Shown here: positions 43,666 through 52,526 of the stretch, piece after piece
How positions within the stretch are numbered: position 1 is the stretch's first letter
How the letters are laid out: each line of letters starts with the position of its first letter
The notes under the pieces: model-generated
The model's database searches: none
What the model was told of the DNA's origin: nothing
The model's input: only the letters and a program-made list of their open reading frames with translations
Source: Dictyobacter aurantiacus
Lineage (GTDB): Bacteria; Chloroflexota; Ktedonobacteria; Ktedonobacterales; Ktedonobacteraceae
DNA length: 64,000 nucleotides
NCBI RefSeq assembly: GCF_003967515.1
Contig: NZ_BIFQ01000001.1
Coordinates: 2,418,001-2,482,000 of the forward strand
Direction: 5' to 3'
Made by a program: the position numbers and the translations under genes

Positions 43666-44139
43666 CTATCTCCACATCTTGAATGGCCGTGAAGCGTAGA
43701 GGCGTACGTCCCGTTGTATCTCTGCCTCTGTCCATTGAGGTGGTTTTGCGCTAATCACACGGGTATAGGTCTCTTCATCCGCCTCTTGTCCGTCTGTAAT
43801 GAGCAGATGGGAGCGTGCGGGCGAGGCGTCTTTCTTAGCTTGCGCCTGGGCCTTTAGTTCTGCCTTGTGAACCTGGGAAGCTGCCAGCGCCCAACGTATA
43901 TGTTTGCAATAGGGGCCGCTGCAATGGATGAAACCATCTAAACCGGCAGGACAGGTACAAGTGAAGTGGCCTTTACCTGGGCACTTGGGATCTTTGTGGT
44001 ACTGCACTTTGTACTCAATCAAGTCATCGGCTTCACTCTGCACTAAATAGAACGGCTCCATTGTCTGCATATCAATGATACGGGTACAACGGTTGATCTG
44101 CTGTTCAGTAATGGGAGAGGTTTTTGTGGTGGTTGCCAT
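43666..44139 (-). CDS. SWIM-type zinc-finger protein
   Basis: 157 residues with GAGGAG before ATG 44139. The zinc motif FTCTCPAGLDGFIHC, GPYCKHIRWALA (C-x-C-x-n-C-x-H) near residues 55-80 is the SWIM finger, which binds DNA or protein and is frequent in mobile-element proteins. An N-terminal beta segment (MQTMEPFYLVQSEADDLIEY) leads to the finger; the C-terminal half is charged with no motif. It is the leftmost gene of the island. Its role is unknown, possibly in recombination or regulation. Confidence 0.7.
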   Translation of the reverse strand: MATTTKTSPITEQQINRCTRIIDMQTMEPFYLVQSEADDLIEYKVQYHKDPKCPGKGHFTCTCPAGLDGFIHCSGPYCKHIRWALAASQVHKAELKAQAQAKKDASPARSHLLITDGQEADEETYTRVISAKPPQWTEAEIQRDVRLYASRPFKMWR

Positions 44140-44327
44140 TGTGGTTTAACTCCTCTGGTTGTATTGATAGTGGGATTTATTCCCTTCGATATATTAATAA
44201 TACCATGTAGAGTTATTTATGTCAACAGCCCCAAAGGCCAATTCAGCACAATTGCAAATAACCCGTTATAGTGTTATAATCAACATAGATCGCAATAGTT
44301 AGGGCATATTTAAGAGGAGTACGCAGG

Positions 44328-44597
44328 GTGACAGATAAGATTGACCTGGAACAATATTATACAGCGAAGGACGCAGCGGAAGTGCTAAGTAGAAATAGTG
44401 GCAAAGAGATTGACCCCGCGTATATCCGCACATTAGCAAAGTACGGCAAGTTCACGCCAAGAAAGATCAGCAGTCGGTTAAGCCTCTATCCAAAAGCCCA
44501 GGTTGATGCGTACGTCGTTGAAGAGAGAGGAGAGAAGTCAGGACGAGCCAAACAGGAAAAGGCACGAACAAGAGAAGACGGAGAACCGAAAACATAA
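44328..44597 (+). CDS. Small HTH protein, excisionase/MerR-like
   Basis: 89 residues from GTG 44328 with AAGAGGAG upstream. Residues 7-65 fit a winged-helix DNA-binding domain: YYTAKDAAEVLSRN, YIRTLAKYGKFTPRKIS, LSLYPKAQVDAYV. The tail is charged (ERGEKSGRAKQEKAR). A short DNA-bending excisionase or regulator would be usual for an integrative element. The 44598-45006 stretch that follows has no gene. Confidence 0.65.
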   Translation: MTDKIDLEQYYTAKDAAEVLSRNSGKEIDPAYIRTLAKYGKFTPRKISSRLSLYPKAQVDAYVVEERGEKSGRAKQEKARTREDGEPKT

Positions 44598-45006
44598 GCA
44601 GCCGTATGAAGTGGCCTGGTGGTTGTGGTGTACGTGGGTGCTATCAAACTGCCGTAGTAACTTGTTTTTTGTAGACACCCTTTGCTTCCGTGCTCGACTT
44701 TGGGCGATCCCATGTTGGGCAGTTGCCTCACAAAATAATCCCCAGTTGAAAAATGTTCCCCTCTTGCACGCCTTTTCCTCTGCCATATTGCTTGTCATAA
44801 TCACCTCTCTTAGAGGGGCAGCACCCGGGACGCTCTAAACTAACTTATCTGTAGCAAATGCTATTTTATGAGGTGGAATTCAGTGGATGATAAGGAAGGA
44901 AGGGAGTAAGTAATAAGTACATGAAAACTTTGTAATTCTGCGGGTTATGCGTTAATTTTAATAGAAAAGAATTTTGGGATTTTTATGTTAGGAAGCAAGC
45001 AGTTTT

Positions 45007-45444
45007 ATGAAGCAAACGAAACTACAATTTCTAGGTGACGTAAGGTGGCAAGGTGCAGGTGTAATAGTAGCCATTGTAACCCTTGTATTGACAACCATTT
45101 ATTGGGCGGTTCCCAGCCCACAAATTTTTCATTCTTCCCAAAATACTCTCACACCAACTCCCGTGTCTACAACCACTCCAATTTCGACTCCCTCTTCCAC
45201 GGTTGTTCAAAGCAAACCAGCTACTCCAACTGCCACCAATGACGGCAAATCAAAAAGCGGCGTATGCATAAACATCAACTTTAGCAAAAAGCCTGTGGTT
45301 GATAAATATGCATGTACCGCAGATGAAGAAAATACACAATTCCGAGGCGTTTTTCTCTATAGTGTATTCGTCGGTTTGGCGCTGTTTCTTTTATTTTTAC
45401 TTTTGCTTTTGCTTAAGCTCATCATTGATTTTGTTTTTGATTGA
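45007..45444 (+). CDS. Two-helix membrane protein with Thr/Pro linker
   Basis: 145 residues. Helix near 17-36 (GVIVAIVTLVLTTIYWAVP), then a ~60-residue Thr/Pro/Ser-rich extracytoplasmic linker (TPTPVSTTTPISTPSSTVV), two Cys (near 87 and 103) and a second long helix at 113-143 (LFLLFLLLLLLKLIIDFVF). No family recognised. It is convergent with the SLATT-like gene, whose stop lies about 100 bp away, so the two membrane proteins form a local cluster. Confidence 0.55.
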   Translation: MKQTKLQFLGDVRWQGAGVIVAIVTLVLTTIYWAVPSPQIFHSSQNTLTPTPVSTTTPISTPSSTVVQSKPATPTATNDGKSKSGVCININFSKKPVVDKYACTADEENTQFRGVFLYSVFVGLALFLLFLLLLLLKLIIDFVFD

Positions 45445-45546
45445 TGGTATCGTTTCAAATTTCTCTGAGAAAAAACAAAGAGCCATACAACGCGACGGGC
45501 TTCACATCTGCGAGGATTCGTCACTTAGCATGGCCCTGTTCTCAAG

Positions 45547-46365
45547 TTAGGCTACTTCTTTAGTGTCGGTGGATTGTTCCAACTGCTGCTGCCTTTTTGT
45601 TTGCTCTTCTCGTGATTGTTCGACTCTCTCCGCGAATTCTGAGAATGCTTCGTCAGGCTTATTTCTATATTCTTTATAATGCCTGATTCCCAGTTCGAGA
45701 GCTGTTTTTTCTTGCTCTATATAGTCGGCAGTTTGCTGCATGTGGTAACTTCGTTCACGAAATTTAAAGAAACCCATGATCGCTGTAATCAGGCTGACTA
45801 TGAAACTAAGAAGTGGTGCAGCCCAGGGGATTTGCCAGCCCAACTTTGTATCAAGGCCACTCGTCAGCCCCGTGACTAATAGAGACGTGATAATCACAGT
45901 GAGTTGGCTTATGAAATGGAGAACGCGATTAACTTTTGATTGTTGGCGATAATCCTCAATCACACCAGGAACTACAATTTGCCGGTAGTATTGATGGTAT
46001 TGTTGGGTTTCCAGGCCCTGAAGCCAGACTTCTTCTAATATTTGCTGCTCGTTTTTAATATCAGCAATCTCCGTTTGGTGTTTCCAACTACTCATAAGCG
46101 TCACGCGCCCGAGGGAAATAAAACCAACGAGGAAAGCTAGAATACCCGCGCCTGCCAGAAAACTGAGATAGCTCCAATTTGAATTAAGATAGTTTGCACC
46201 TGCAATGCCTCCTGCAAATACTAAAACGAGTACCAGGGCTGTCAACCACCACCTACCTAGCGTACGTTTCTCCTGATTTAGTATAAGCTGCTTTTCACGC
46301 CAATCCCTTTCCAAGGACAAACGCGTTTGATGATAATCATACCCCGCTTCATTCTGTAGTTGCAT
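45547..46365 (-). CDS. SLATT/DUF4231-like membrane protein
   Basis: 272 residues. Two helix pairs: about 40-90 (WWLTALVLVLVFAGGIAGAN, LAGAGILAFLVGFISLG) and 150-205 (FISQLTVIITSLLVTGL, LLSFIVSLITAIMGFF). A conserved amphipathic stretch follows (FRERSYHMQQTADYIEQEKT, IRHYKEYRNKPDEAFSEFAE). This resembles the second half of DUF4231/SLATT domains, which are predicted pore-forming effectors in bacterial conflict systems. Here two such units appear in one chain. No nucleotide-generating partner is adjacent. Family call by pattern only. Confidence 0.6.
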   Translation of the reverse strand: MQLQNEAGYDYHQTRLSLERDWREKQLILNQEKRTLGRWWLTALVLVLVFAGGIAGANYLNSNWSYLSFLAGAGILAFLVGFISLGRVTLMSSWKHQTEIADIKNEQQILEEVWLQGLETQQYHQYYRQIVVPGVIEDYRQQSKVNRVLHFISQLTVIITSLLVTGLTSGLDTKLGWQIPWAAPLLSFIVSLITAIMGFFKFRERSYHMQQTADYIEQEKTALELGIRHYKEYRNKPDEAFSEFAERVEQSREEQTKRQQQLEQSTDTKEVA

Positions 46366-46751
46366 TATTACTTACCCCAGGCAATACTAATGGAAAAGAT
46401 GTAAGAGGATTTATAGATGCATTTGACTTAATAATATTTTATTGCATTTGGAGGTTAAAAGAGGTTGAATAGTTCTTCGGATTTTAAGATGTCTTAACGT
46501 GATTTTCGGCGATCGCAGTACATTGGGTGAATATACTAGGTGACTTTAGATAGAACCCAGGCCCGCCACCTGACTATATTGGATGACGAGCCACTTGTTA
46601 CGTGATCCGATGAGAGATTATCAGCGAATCCTGAGTTGCTTCGATGCGACAATTTGCTTACAGGGAAGGTGGGTAGTTGCCCTTCAAGTTAGCGCCGTCT
46701 TTTCAAAATCATACCTGTATTACATTTTTTGCGCCTGAAGCCGACAGCAAT
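46366..46751. other. Gene-free stretch within the island
   Basis: No supported gene. It contains CCCGCCACCTGACTATATTG and GATGACGAG, a degenerate match to the terminator-like sequence at 47559-47592 (CCCGCCATCTAG, GATGACGAG). Confidence 0.4.
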
Positions 46752-47399
46752 CTAACCATCTTCCTTAAAGAAATCGGGGTCCGTTTCGAGTAATTCAGGG
46801 AATCTTTCATCAAGAGATTTTTTCCAAGCTTGGGGATCGTAGGGGTAGTTATCTTTCCATAAAGGTAAATACATGATAACATGTTCATCCCACTTCCAGA
46901 GCAGAAGGTGTATCCGAGTTGATGTCCTTGAACGTTCGTCAGACTTGTATATACGTACCCTCCAATACCTTCCTTTCTCGCAAGGACATTCTTCGCAATA
47001 CAACATCTTATATCCGTAATTCCAGCTTTTCTTGTCCATCTTCTCTTCAACATGCGTCTTTACCCACCACTCATCTGCGGTATACATACTTCTTTCTCTC
47101 TCCTCAAGTATCTTTTTCCACTTCTCCGCTTCCTCTAGATCCGCCTTTAGAATCTCTTGCTCTTTAAGTTTCTGTTGGTAATCTTGAAAAATTTTTGTAC
47201 TACAATCATGACAAGCCTGCGGATTTAAAACCTTATGATCGGCGTCTGTAACGTAAAATGTTTGATGGCAGGTTGAGCAAACCAGACGTTTCACGATGCC
47301 ATCGTACCCATCTTCAATTTCAGGAGTAACAACAGGAGCTTTTTCTTGTTCCAGGGTTTTCTCATCGGTCGTTGTAGGGGGCTTTCGTTTTCTCGCCAT
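46752..47399 (-). CDS. Zinc-ribbon protein of unknown function
   Basis: About 215 residues from ATG 47399 (MARKRKPPTTTDEK), with GAGG eight bases upstream. A zinc ribbon near 35-65 (LVCSTCHQTF, ACHDCSTKIF), a charged coiled-coil stretch (QQKLKEQEILKADLEEAEKW), then a Trp/Tyr-rich C-terminal domain with a second Cys pair (YCEECPCEKGRYWRVRIYK, WKWDEHVIMYLPLWK). The name domain is not recognised. It is on the same strand as the nuclease and primase genes upstream but separated from them by a terminator. Confidence 0.55.
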   Translation of the reverse strand: MARKRKPPTTTDEKTLEQEKAPVVTPEIEDGYDGIVKRLVCSTCHQTFYVTDADHKVLNPQACHDCSTKIFQDYQQKLKEQEILKADLEEAEKWKKILEERERSMYTADEWWVKTHVEEKMDKKSWNYGYKMLYCEECPCEKGRYWRVRIYKSDERSRTSTRIHLLLWKWDEHVIMYLPLWKDNYPYDPQAWKKSLDERFPELLETDPDFFKEDG

Positions 47400-47558
47400 A
47401 TCCACAGCCTCACTTCCATAGCCTAACAATTTGCTTGAAGTATACTTTGCCACATATGATAACCAATAAAGAAGATAATTAGAATAAAATATTTGTTAAA
47501 GATCTACTAACACATACGAGGTTACCACGGGAAATGGGCAGTTTCTTCTCAAGAAAAA

Positions 47559-47592
47559 GACCCGCCATCTAGCTCTTTCCTAGATGACGAGT
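47559..47592. terminator. Hairpin terminator at end of DUF559 gene
   Basis: CATCTAG / CTAGATG stem extended by GAC / GTC, with AAGAAAAAG before and AAAGTTTTTT after, so it can work in both directions. It is just below the DUF559 stop. Confidence 0.65.
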
Positions 47593-47602
47593 CCAAAGTT
47601 TT

Positions 47603-47971
47603 TTAGGAAGCTCCTAGTGCATAAGCATTTCTTTCTATCGCTCTTGCAGCTCTTAAAACTGTGCGTACTGGATCAGAGTACACTTGTTTTGCGGTAAAGC
47701 GAATAACTGTCCAGCCAAGTGACTCAAGGTATTCTTGACGCCGCTGATCGCGTTCTATTTGTTCTGGTGAGGTATGGTAGGCAGCTCCGTCGATTTCGAT
47801 AATGGTGCGGCTTTCTATGTGGGCAAAATCGGCGTAGTAGGAGAATCTACCGGAGTGATGGGGGATTTCGTACTGGTGGTGGAGCTGGTAGGGGATACCC
47901 TGTTTGGACCAGAATTCCAAGAAACGGTATTCCACGTACGAGGTTTTGGGGGCAAAGGGGGAGTTTGACAT
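47603..47971 (-). CDS. DUF559 (Vsr-like) endonuclease-domain protein
   Basis: 122 residues. Fits the DUF559 / very-short-patch-repair nuclease fold: VEYRFLEFWSKQGIPYQLHH, YYADFAHIESRTIIEIDGAA (catalytic Asp and E-x-D), RDQRRQEYLESLGWTVIRFT. It could be a nickase or restriction-type nuclease acting alone or with a methyltransferase. It lies next to the replication gene; frequent in Chloroflexota and mobile elements. Whether it is part of replication or defence is open. Confidence 0.75.
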   Translation of the reverse strand: MSNSPFAPKTSYVEYRFLEFWSKQGIPYQLHHQYEIPHHSGRFSYYADFAHIESRTIIEIDGAAYHTSPEQIERDQRRQEYLESLGWTVIRFTAKQVYSDPVRTVLRAARAIERNAYALGAS

Positions 47972-48200
47972 AGCGATGCTAATGCCTTTCTTGTTATTAA
48001 GGAGTGGAGATATGAGGAGGAGTGACAGGATGACAACATGGTGACAGGTGAATTTAGCGTGTCGTCACCAATGTAAATCAGCCAGGGGAGCTATTCGAAG
48101 GGTATGGGTGACAAGTGTGACAACCTTATACCTCTTCAATCTTCGAAAAGAGAAGAGAGAGAGGTGGAGCTAGAGGATAGCCCCACCATAACTGTACAGA

Positions 48201-50612
48201 TTAGAAGGAGTGCGAGTCGTCACACTCGTCATTCTTGTCATTCGATCCTTCTAAATCCGCTGCAAACGGGGGTTTAAAGGGGTTCCTTTGAGGTGTGGAT
48301 CTTGTCACAAAGCCGTCACCATCTAGATGCAGGTTGTCATACATTTTCGGTGGCGTATACTCTGTGTTAGTAATAGTGATCCTTCTCGCTCTTCCGCTAC
48401 GGGGTGGGCGTTGGATCTCAATTCCCTGCTCTTTCAGGTTGGTTTCTATCTGCTTAATCTTATTACCCAATTTGATTTCATTCTGGGGCCATTCTTTTGA
48501 ATACTCTGAAACATCCTTGTGGCTGCTGATCTCAACCAGAAGTTCTTTCATGGTTCCTGTCCAGGTTTTTTTGTTATCCATGAAATCTACAATGGCTCTG
48601 GCAACGGGGCTGCTTTCAACAACGATTGAGTTTGTCCCTTCACGGTTTTGCGCATAAGCAGTCTCAAATGTGCCCCCAGCGTGTCCCAAAGCTTGCTCTG
48701 CTGCCGTAGCCCACTTTGCGAAGTCAGCCATACGATATGAGCTGTTGAGCTTTGTTTCTTTCATCCTGGCGAGTGATGAAGCTACTGCGTCATAGAGCGC
48801 CCCCATAATGCGTGGACGTGCCTCATTGAAATCTTCCAGGAATTCACTCTCTGGTTTGTATTGGGGCACCCGCTGTGAACTGAGGATAATCGATCTATCT
48901 AGCAGGTCTCCACGCGTTGCAAGGTCATCAATGCCAGTGATAATGCTTGGGCGTTTTGAATCAAAGATCGACTCATCATCATCCGAGTATAGCTTTCTTG
49001 TGCTGAAACCGCCGCCAGTAGCCAGCACGCAGAGCGCATCACTAAACCATGTCTGGACAAAGGACAGGTTGTCGAAAATGAGAATCCAGTTGTTGTTTGC
49101 TCTCACCGCCAAGTCTCCTCTGTCCTTTGGCGTGTCTCTTAATGGCGAAATGTTCGGGTCAACGAGTGCACGTAACACTTTGGCAGTTGTGCTTTTAGCA
49201 CTTCCGGCAGGCCCGCTGATGATAAGGATCGGATACGGTCCTGTTGGATGGACTGAGCCGATAAGCCACGATTGTAGAAGTACCCAATCTTGCTCACTGC
49301 TGATATTGATGAATTGCTTTAGCTCATTCAACGTTCCGCCACGTACTGGATCTGGTAGTGCCGCAATACCCTTTGGCCTTCTGAATGCAACTGGAGACGT
49401 TTCGAGTATCCTCCATCCGGTGCTACTAATCTCTACAACACGCCATGTGCTATCACCAAGATCAATGTAAATGTTTCCATTATGGTAAGCATGTCTGATA
49501 TAGACATTTTCCTGTTTCTTACTGGCTCTGGCTAGTGATGACAACGTATTTACTGTGTCCTGTACTGCTTGTGAGTTGGCGGCACGTCCGGTACTGCGAT
49601 AGTACATGTCCGCAAGCCAATCGCGGCAGATCATTTTGTTCACCGGATAAATTTCTTTGTGGTTTTCCACTGGTACCCGCGCATAGGCAGTACCTTCATT
49701 GTCCACAAAGAACTCTGCTCCCGATTCAGTGGCAAGGCGTAGCATGATATCTGTCGCTGCAATTCTTCCTTGCTGGTTTTGATCCCCCGTGGCAGATGCC
49801 TGGAGCGGATTAGTCGTGAGTTCTAACCATTCACGGAGCTTTTGAACAACCACCTCTCCTAAGATTGCAGAGAGCGATGGACCGCCGGTTGCTGTCATAC
49901 CGCTGGCTAGCTTTTGCACTGTATCCATTGCAGCTTTGCGTCTGTCCAGTCCTTCTTCATCACCCGCTAATTCTGCTGCTCTGTTGATGAGAGAAACGAC
50001 CGCTCCATCATCCATTCCGCCGCGTTTAAGGTATCCAGCTAAAGCCAGTGCACAATCATGTCTGCCCCCTTCATTAGGCCAGTGCCGAGCAACCAGAGCG
50101 ATGGCAGCAATGAGGCGAACTGCCCTATCTAAACTCTTGTATGTAACCGCACCAGGATCGCCATTATCTGACCATACAAGCGGCTCCCTTGATGGATGAA
50201 TGGATGGCGGTACAACGGTCTGACCTCCGGTACTCCGTAACTCGATTAAGGTATCCCCATTTACATCCTTATAACGGGTTACTTTTTCTGGAATTGTATC
50301 AATAACCCGGTACCAGTAATGGCTGTCTGGTTTACTGGCCCGCCCGTGGATCATCGCTGTTGGTGGAAGGTATTCAGGTGCAATCTCTATTGTTTCTGCG
50401 CAGTCTAAATCTACATCTACCAGGCCGCCAGAGATTGCTCCCAGGAGAATTCCTATATTGTCTCCTGGATTGAAATCATTTTCAGTAAATCCGCCGCGTT
50501 GCCATTCTGGTTGTAGTGGCCTCTTTTGACCATGTGGTATGGGAACTACTGACCAACCGCGATTCGTATATTCCTTTGCCAAAGCTGCTGTTGTGTTGTA
50601 TACTGTCGTCAC
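48201..50612 (-). CDS. Bifunctional primase-polymerase and helicase (element replication protein)
   Basis: 803 residues from GTG 50612 with AAGGAT upstream. The N-terminal Prim-Pol domain (about 5-190) starts ALAKEYTNRGWSVVPIPHGQ; catalytic acids are in NIGILLGAISGGLVDVDLDC, and SHYWYRV follows. A helical linker with KRGGMDDGAVVSLINRAAE follows. The C-terminal third has a D5/SF3-like or AAA+ helicase: Walker A GPAGSAKSTTAKVL near 465, Walker B WILIFDNLSF, then a sensor-like PSIITGIDDLATRGDLLDRS. It can prime and unwind DNA for autonomous replication of the excised element. Confidence 0.9.
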   Translation of the reverse strand: MTTVYNTTAALAKEYTNRGWSVVPIPHGQKRPLQPEWQRGGFTENDFNPGDNIGILLGAISGGLVDVDLDCAETIEIAPEYLPPTAMIHGRASKPDSHYWYRVIDTIPEKVTRYKDVNGDTLIELRSTGGQTVVPPSIHPSREPLVWSDNGDPGAVTYKSLDRAVRLIAAIALVARHWPNEGGRHDCALALAGYLKRGGMDDGAVVSLINRAAELAGDEEGLDRRKAAMDTVQKLASGMTATGGPSLSAILGEVVVQKLREWLELTTNPLQASATGDQNQQGRIAATDIMLRLATESGAEFFVDNEGTAYARVPVENHKEIYPVNKMICRDWLADMYYRSTGRAANSQAVQDTVNTLSSLARASKKQENVYIRHAYHNGNIYIDLGDSTWRVVEISSTGWRILETSPVAFRRPKGIAALPDPVRGGTLNELKQFINISSEQDWVLLQSWLIGSVHPTGPYPILIISGPAGSAKSTTAKVLRALVDPNISPLRDTPKDRGDLAVRANNNWILIFDNLSFVQTWFSDALCVLATGGGFSTRKLYSDDDESIFDSKRPSIITGIDDLATRGDLLDRSIILSSQRVPQYKPESEFLEDFNEARPRIMGALYDAVASSLARMKETKLNSSYRMADFAKWATAAEQALGHAGGTFETAYAQNREGTNSIVVESSPVARAIVDFMDNKKTWTGTMKELLVEISSHKDVSEYSKEWPQNEIKLGNKIKQIETNLKEQGIEIQRPPRSGRARRITITNTEYTPPKMYDNLHLDGDGFVTRSTPQRNPFKPPFAADLEGSNDKNDECDDSHSF

Positions 50613-50675
50613 TAATAAAGATCCTTTTCTAAGTCTAGTTGAGTGCCACCTCTGCTAGACCGATATCCAAAAACG

Positions 50676-50708
50676 GAGAGGCCTCACTAAAAGATGAGGT
50701 CTCTTTTT
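50676..50708. terminator. Hairpin terminator
   Basis: GAGAGGCCTCA paired with TGAGGTCTC (one bulge), flanked by AAAAAC and TTTTT. It lies 38 bp after the stop of the small zinc protein (minus strand) and before the primase start. Confidence 0.6.
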
Positions 50709-50745
50709 CTATTCTTTTTGCTGAGTTAAAAACCGGCCACCCTAC

Positions 50746-50961
50746 CTACATGCGTATGCGGCGATTGGTGTCGTTTTGCATATGATTCACATCCGCCATG
50801 ATTTTGATTGACAGATCTACTGCACAGTTACTATGAAGGGTAATAGAGCCTGTCGTACCAACCCTGTGGATAGCTGGGTAACTGATAAATCCCCCACAAT
50901 AGAAGCAGCGATCTTGAACCGTACTGTGATGGGGGTGGTCAATGCTGCGAAGGTATGCCAT
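50746..50961 (-). CDS. Small zinc-finger-like protein
   Basis: 71 residues with GGAGG six bases before ATG 50961. CFYCGGFISYPAIHRVG followed by HSNCAVDL gives a C-x-x-C ... H-x-x-C zinc site. No family recognised. Upstream of the primase on the same strand; possibly an accessory replication or regulatory factor. Confidence 0.55.
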   Translation of the reverse strand: MAYLRSIDHPHHSTVQDRCFYCGGFISYPAIHRVGTTGSITLHSNCAVDLSIKIMADVNHMQNDTNRRIRM

Positions 50962-51043
50962 GAAAAGCCTCCAACGTCGAAAAAGCCAGAGCTGATAAAC
51001 TCGGCTTTAACAGATTTGTGGTAGTAAGTGTTTACGCTGATGA

Positions 51044-51223
51044 TTATTTTTGTTTTGGATGGTAACCGTATGCAAGAAGCACAGTTTGAAGCACTGTGGG
51101 ATCTATCAATCGGTACCGTCCAACTTGCTGCGTAGGAATTCGCCCAAGCTTATAGTGATGCCAGACAGAGTTATAGGGCACACCGATAGCTTTGGCTGCA
51201 TCCTTCAAAGGTAACAGGGACAC
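51044..51223 (-). CDS. Small excisionase-like HTH protein
   Basis: About 59 residues from GTG 51223, which has AAAGGGGA seven bases upstream; an ATG at 51229 is too close to it. The body is LLPLKDAAKAIGVPYNSVWH and GRIPTQQVGRYRLIDP, a MerR/excisionase-type winged helix (helix 17 family). Probably the excision factor or a regulator of the primase gene that follows on the same strand. Confidence 0.65.
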   Translation of the reverse strand: MSLLPLKDAAKAIGVPYNSVWHHYKLGRIPTQQVGRYRLIDPTVLQTVLLAYGYHPKQK

Positions 51224-51229
51224 AAACAT

Positions 51230-51761
51230 TCCCCTTTCGTAGCTGAGGAACTGAAATGTGAGTAGAGATTTGGGGATTTGAATAATTATCTCTACTTTAA
51301 GTAGACCTGAAAGAATATACTAGACAGACACATTTAGGACCAATTTTTACAAACCTGTAAAACCCATAATTCTTGCTGTGCTTATTCTATTTCAGCCCAA
51401 TTAAAAGCTATTTCTTGACCATTTCAGGTGAATTTTTGAGTATTTCGAGGCTATTTTGTGGAGTCTTTTGCGCATAATAGAGATGCAGTTTGAGGCAGAA
51501 AAAAGGAGTTTCGGCGCCAAAAGACCATGTAAACGGGCAGGCAAGAACGTCCCTGTGTGTGGGCCACTGATGATTTACCCACCTACATATACATCTCTCT
51601 TCTTAAGAACTTCTCTTAAGATTGGTATGTTTATCGCATTAGGACATACATCTTTTTAGTGATGAATGTATCTTTAGCATGTATAATCTCTCATTGGAAT
51701 AAGAAACACTTGCCCCACATAAAAAAATTGTTGTAAAGGATTGCAAAATTCTGGGGGAAAC
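51230..51761. other. Gene-free AT-rich region, possible replication origin
   Basis: Divergent gap between the HTH/primase block and the membrane/PP2C pair. Repeated CTATTTC or TATTTCNNGG-like words occur at about 51389, 51409 and 51440-51456, and TCTTAAGA-type dyads near 51600-51620. It sits next to the primase block, where an origin would be expected. This is only suggestive. Confidence 0.25.
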
Positions 51762-52526
51762 ATGGAAGATATACATTCTATCCTCATCAATGTGATCTCT
51801 AATATCGCATGGTTGCCTATTGGGATTGTTCTTACGGCTGTTAGCATATGGATCAAGGTACGCGTTCCAAATCGGCGGCTCTGGCGTGTAGATGATCCAG
51901 CTCGTTTGACGGTATGTGTAGCGACCTCAACCACGACAAATACGGGTCTCTACAATCGCCCCTCTACTGGTATCGGGCAGGTACGTGCTTTGGCGCTTGC
52001 TACACGATCACTCAACAAAGCCTATAGCAATAAACTCGATGTGAGCAATATCATCCTCTCGGTTGAGCCTCTTCAAGATCGCTTTGATAATGATCTGCTG
52101 ATCCTCGGAGGTCCGAAGAACAACAAAATAGCAGCAAAGTTCTTGAGCCTTATCAGTGAAGAGCAGCCTGCCGCGCAGATTGATAGCATGATTGTCTGGC
52201 GTGTGCATAAATCAGGAGGGCATTGGATCGACCAGGGAGCACTAGAGTACGAAGGCCAGGCTGTCAATCGCCGTGTTGAAGTGGATTATGGGTTGATTGT
52301 CCGCGCACAAAGCCCTTTCACATCCCATCCACGTACAGCTATTCTTTTTGCGGGTTCCCATACATATGGTACAGTAGCAGCATCGAAGTTTTTTACAGAG
52401 GATCTGCATCAACATTTGCGAAAACTGACACGCGATGGAAGAAAGAACTTCTCTGTACTTATCAGCACTCAAGTTGTAGACGGACATCCAACAAAAATGA
52501 AAGTGGAGCGAAGTTACGCATGGTAG
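51762..52526 (+). CDS. Membrane-anchored protein of unknown function, partner of PP2C protein
   Basis: About 254 residues from ATG 51762 with GGGGGA upstream. An N-terminal membrane helix (IAWLPIGIVLTAVSIWIKV) precedes a cytoplasmic alpha/beta domain. Two glycine-rich strands stand out: NDLLILGGPKNNKIAAKFLS and TAILFAGSHTYGTVAASKFF, with VDYGLIVRAQSPF between them. The pattern suggests a Rossmann-like ligand-binding fold; no named family is recognised. The last seven bases overlap the PP2C gene, so the two are translationally coupled. Confidence 0.65.
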   Translation: MEDIHSILINVISNIAWLPIGIVLTAVSIWIKVRVPNRRLWRVDDPARLTVCVATSTTTNTGLYNRPSTGIGQVRALALATRSLNKAYSNKLDVSNIILSVEPLQDRFDNDLLILGGPKNNKIAAKFLSLISEEQPAAQIDSMIVWRVHKSGGHWIDQGALEYEGQAVNRRVEVDYGLIVRAQSPFTSHPRTAILFAGSHTYGTVAASKFFTEDLHQHLRKLTRDGRKNFSVLISTQVVDGHPTKMKVERSYAW

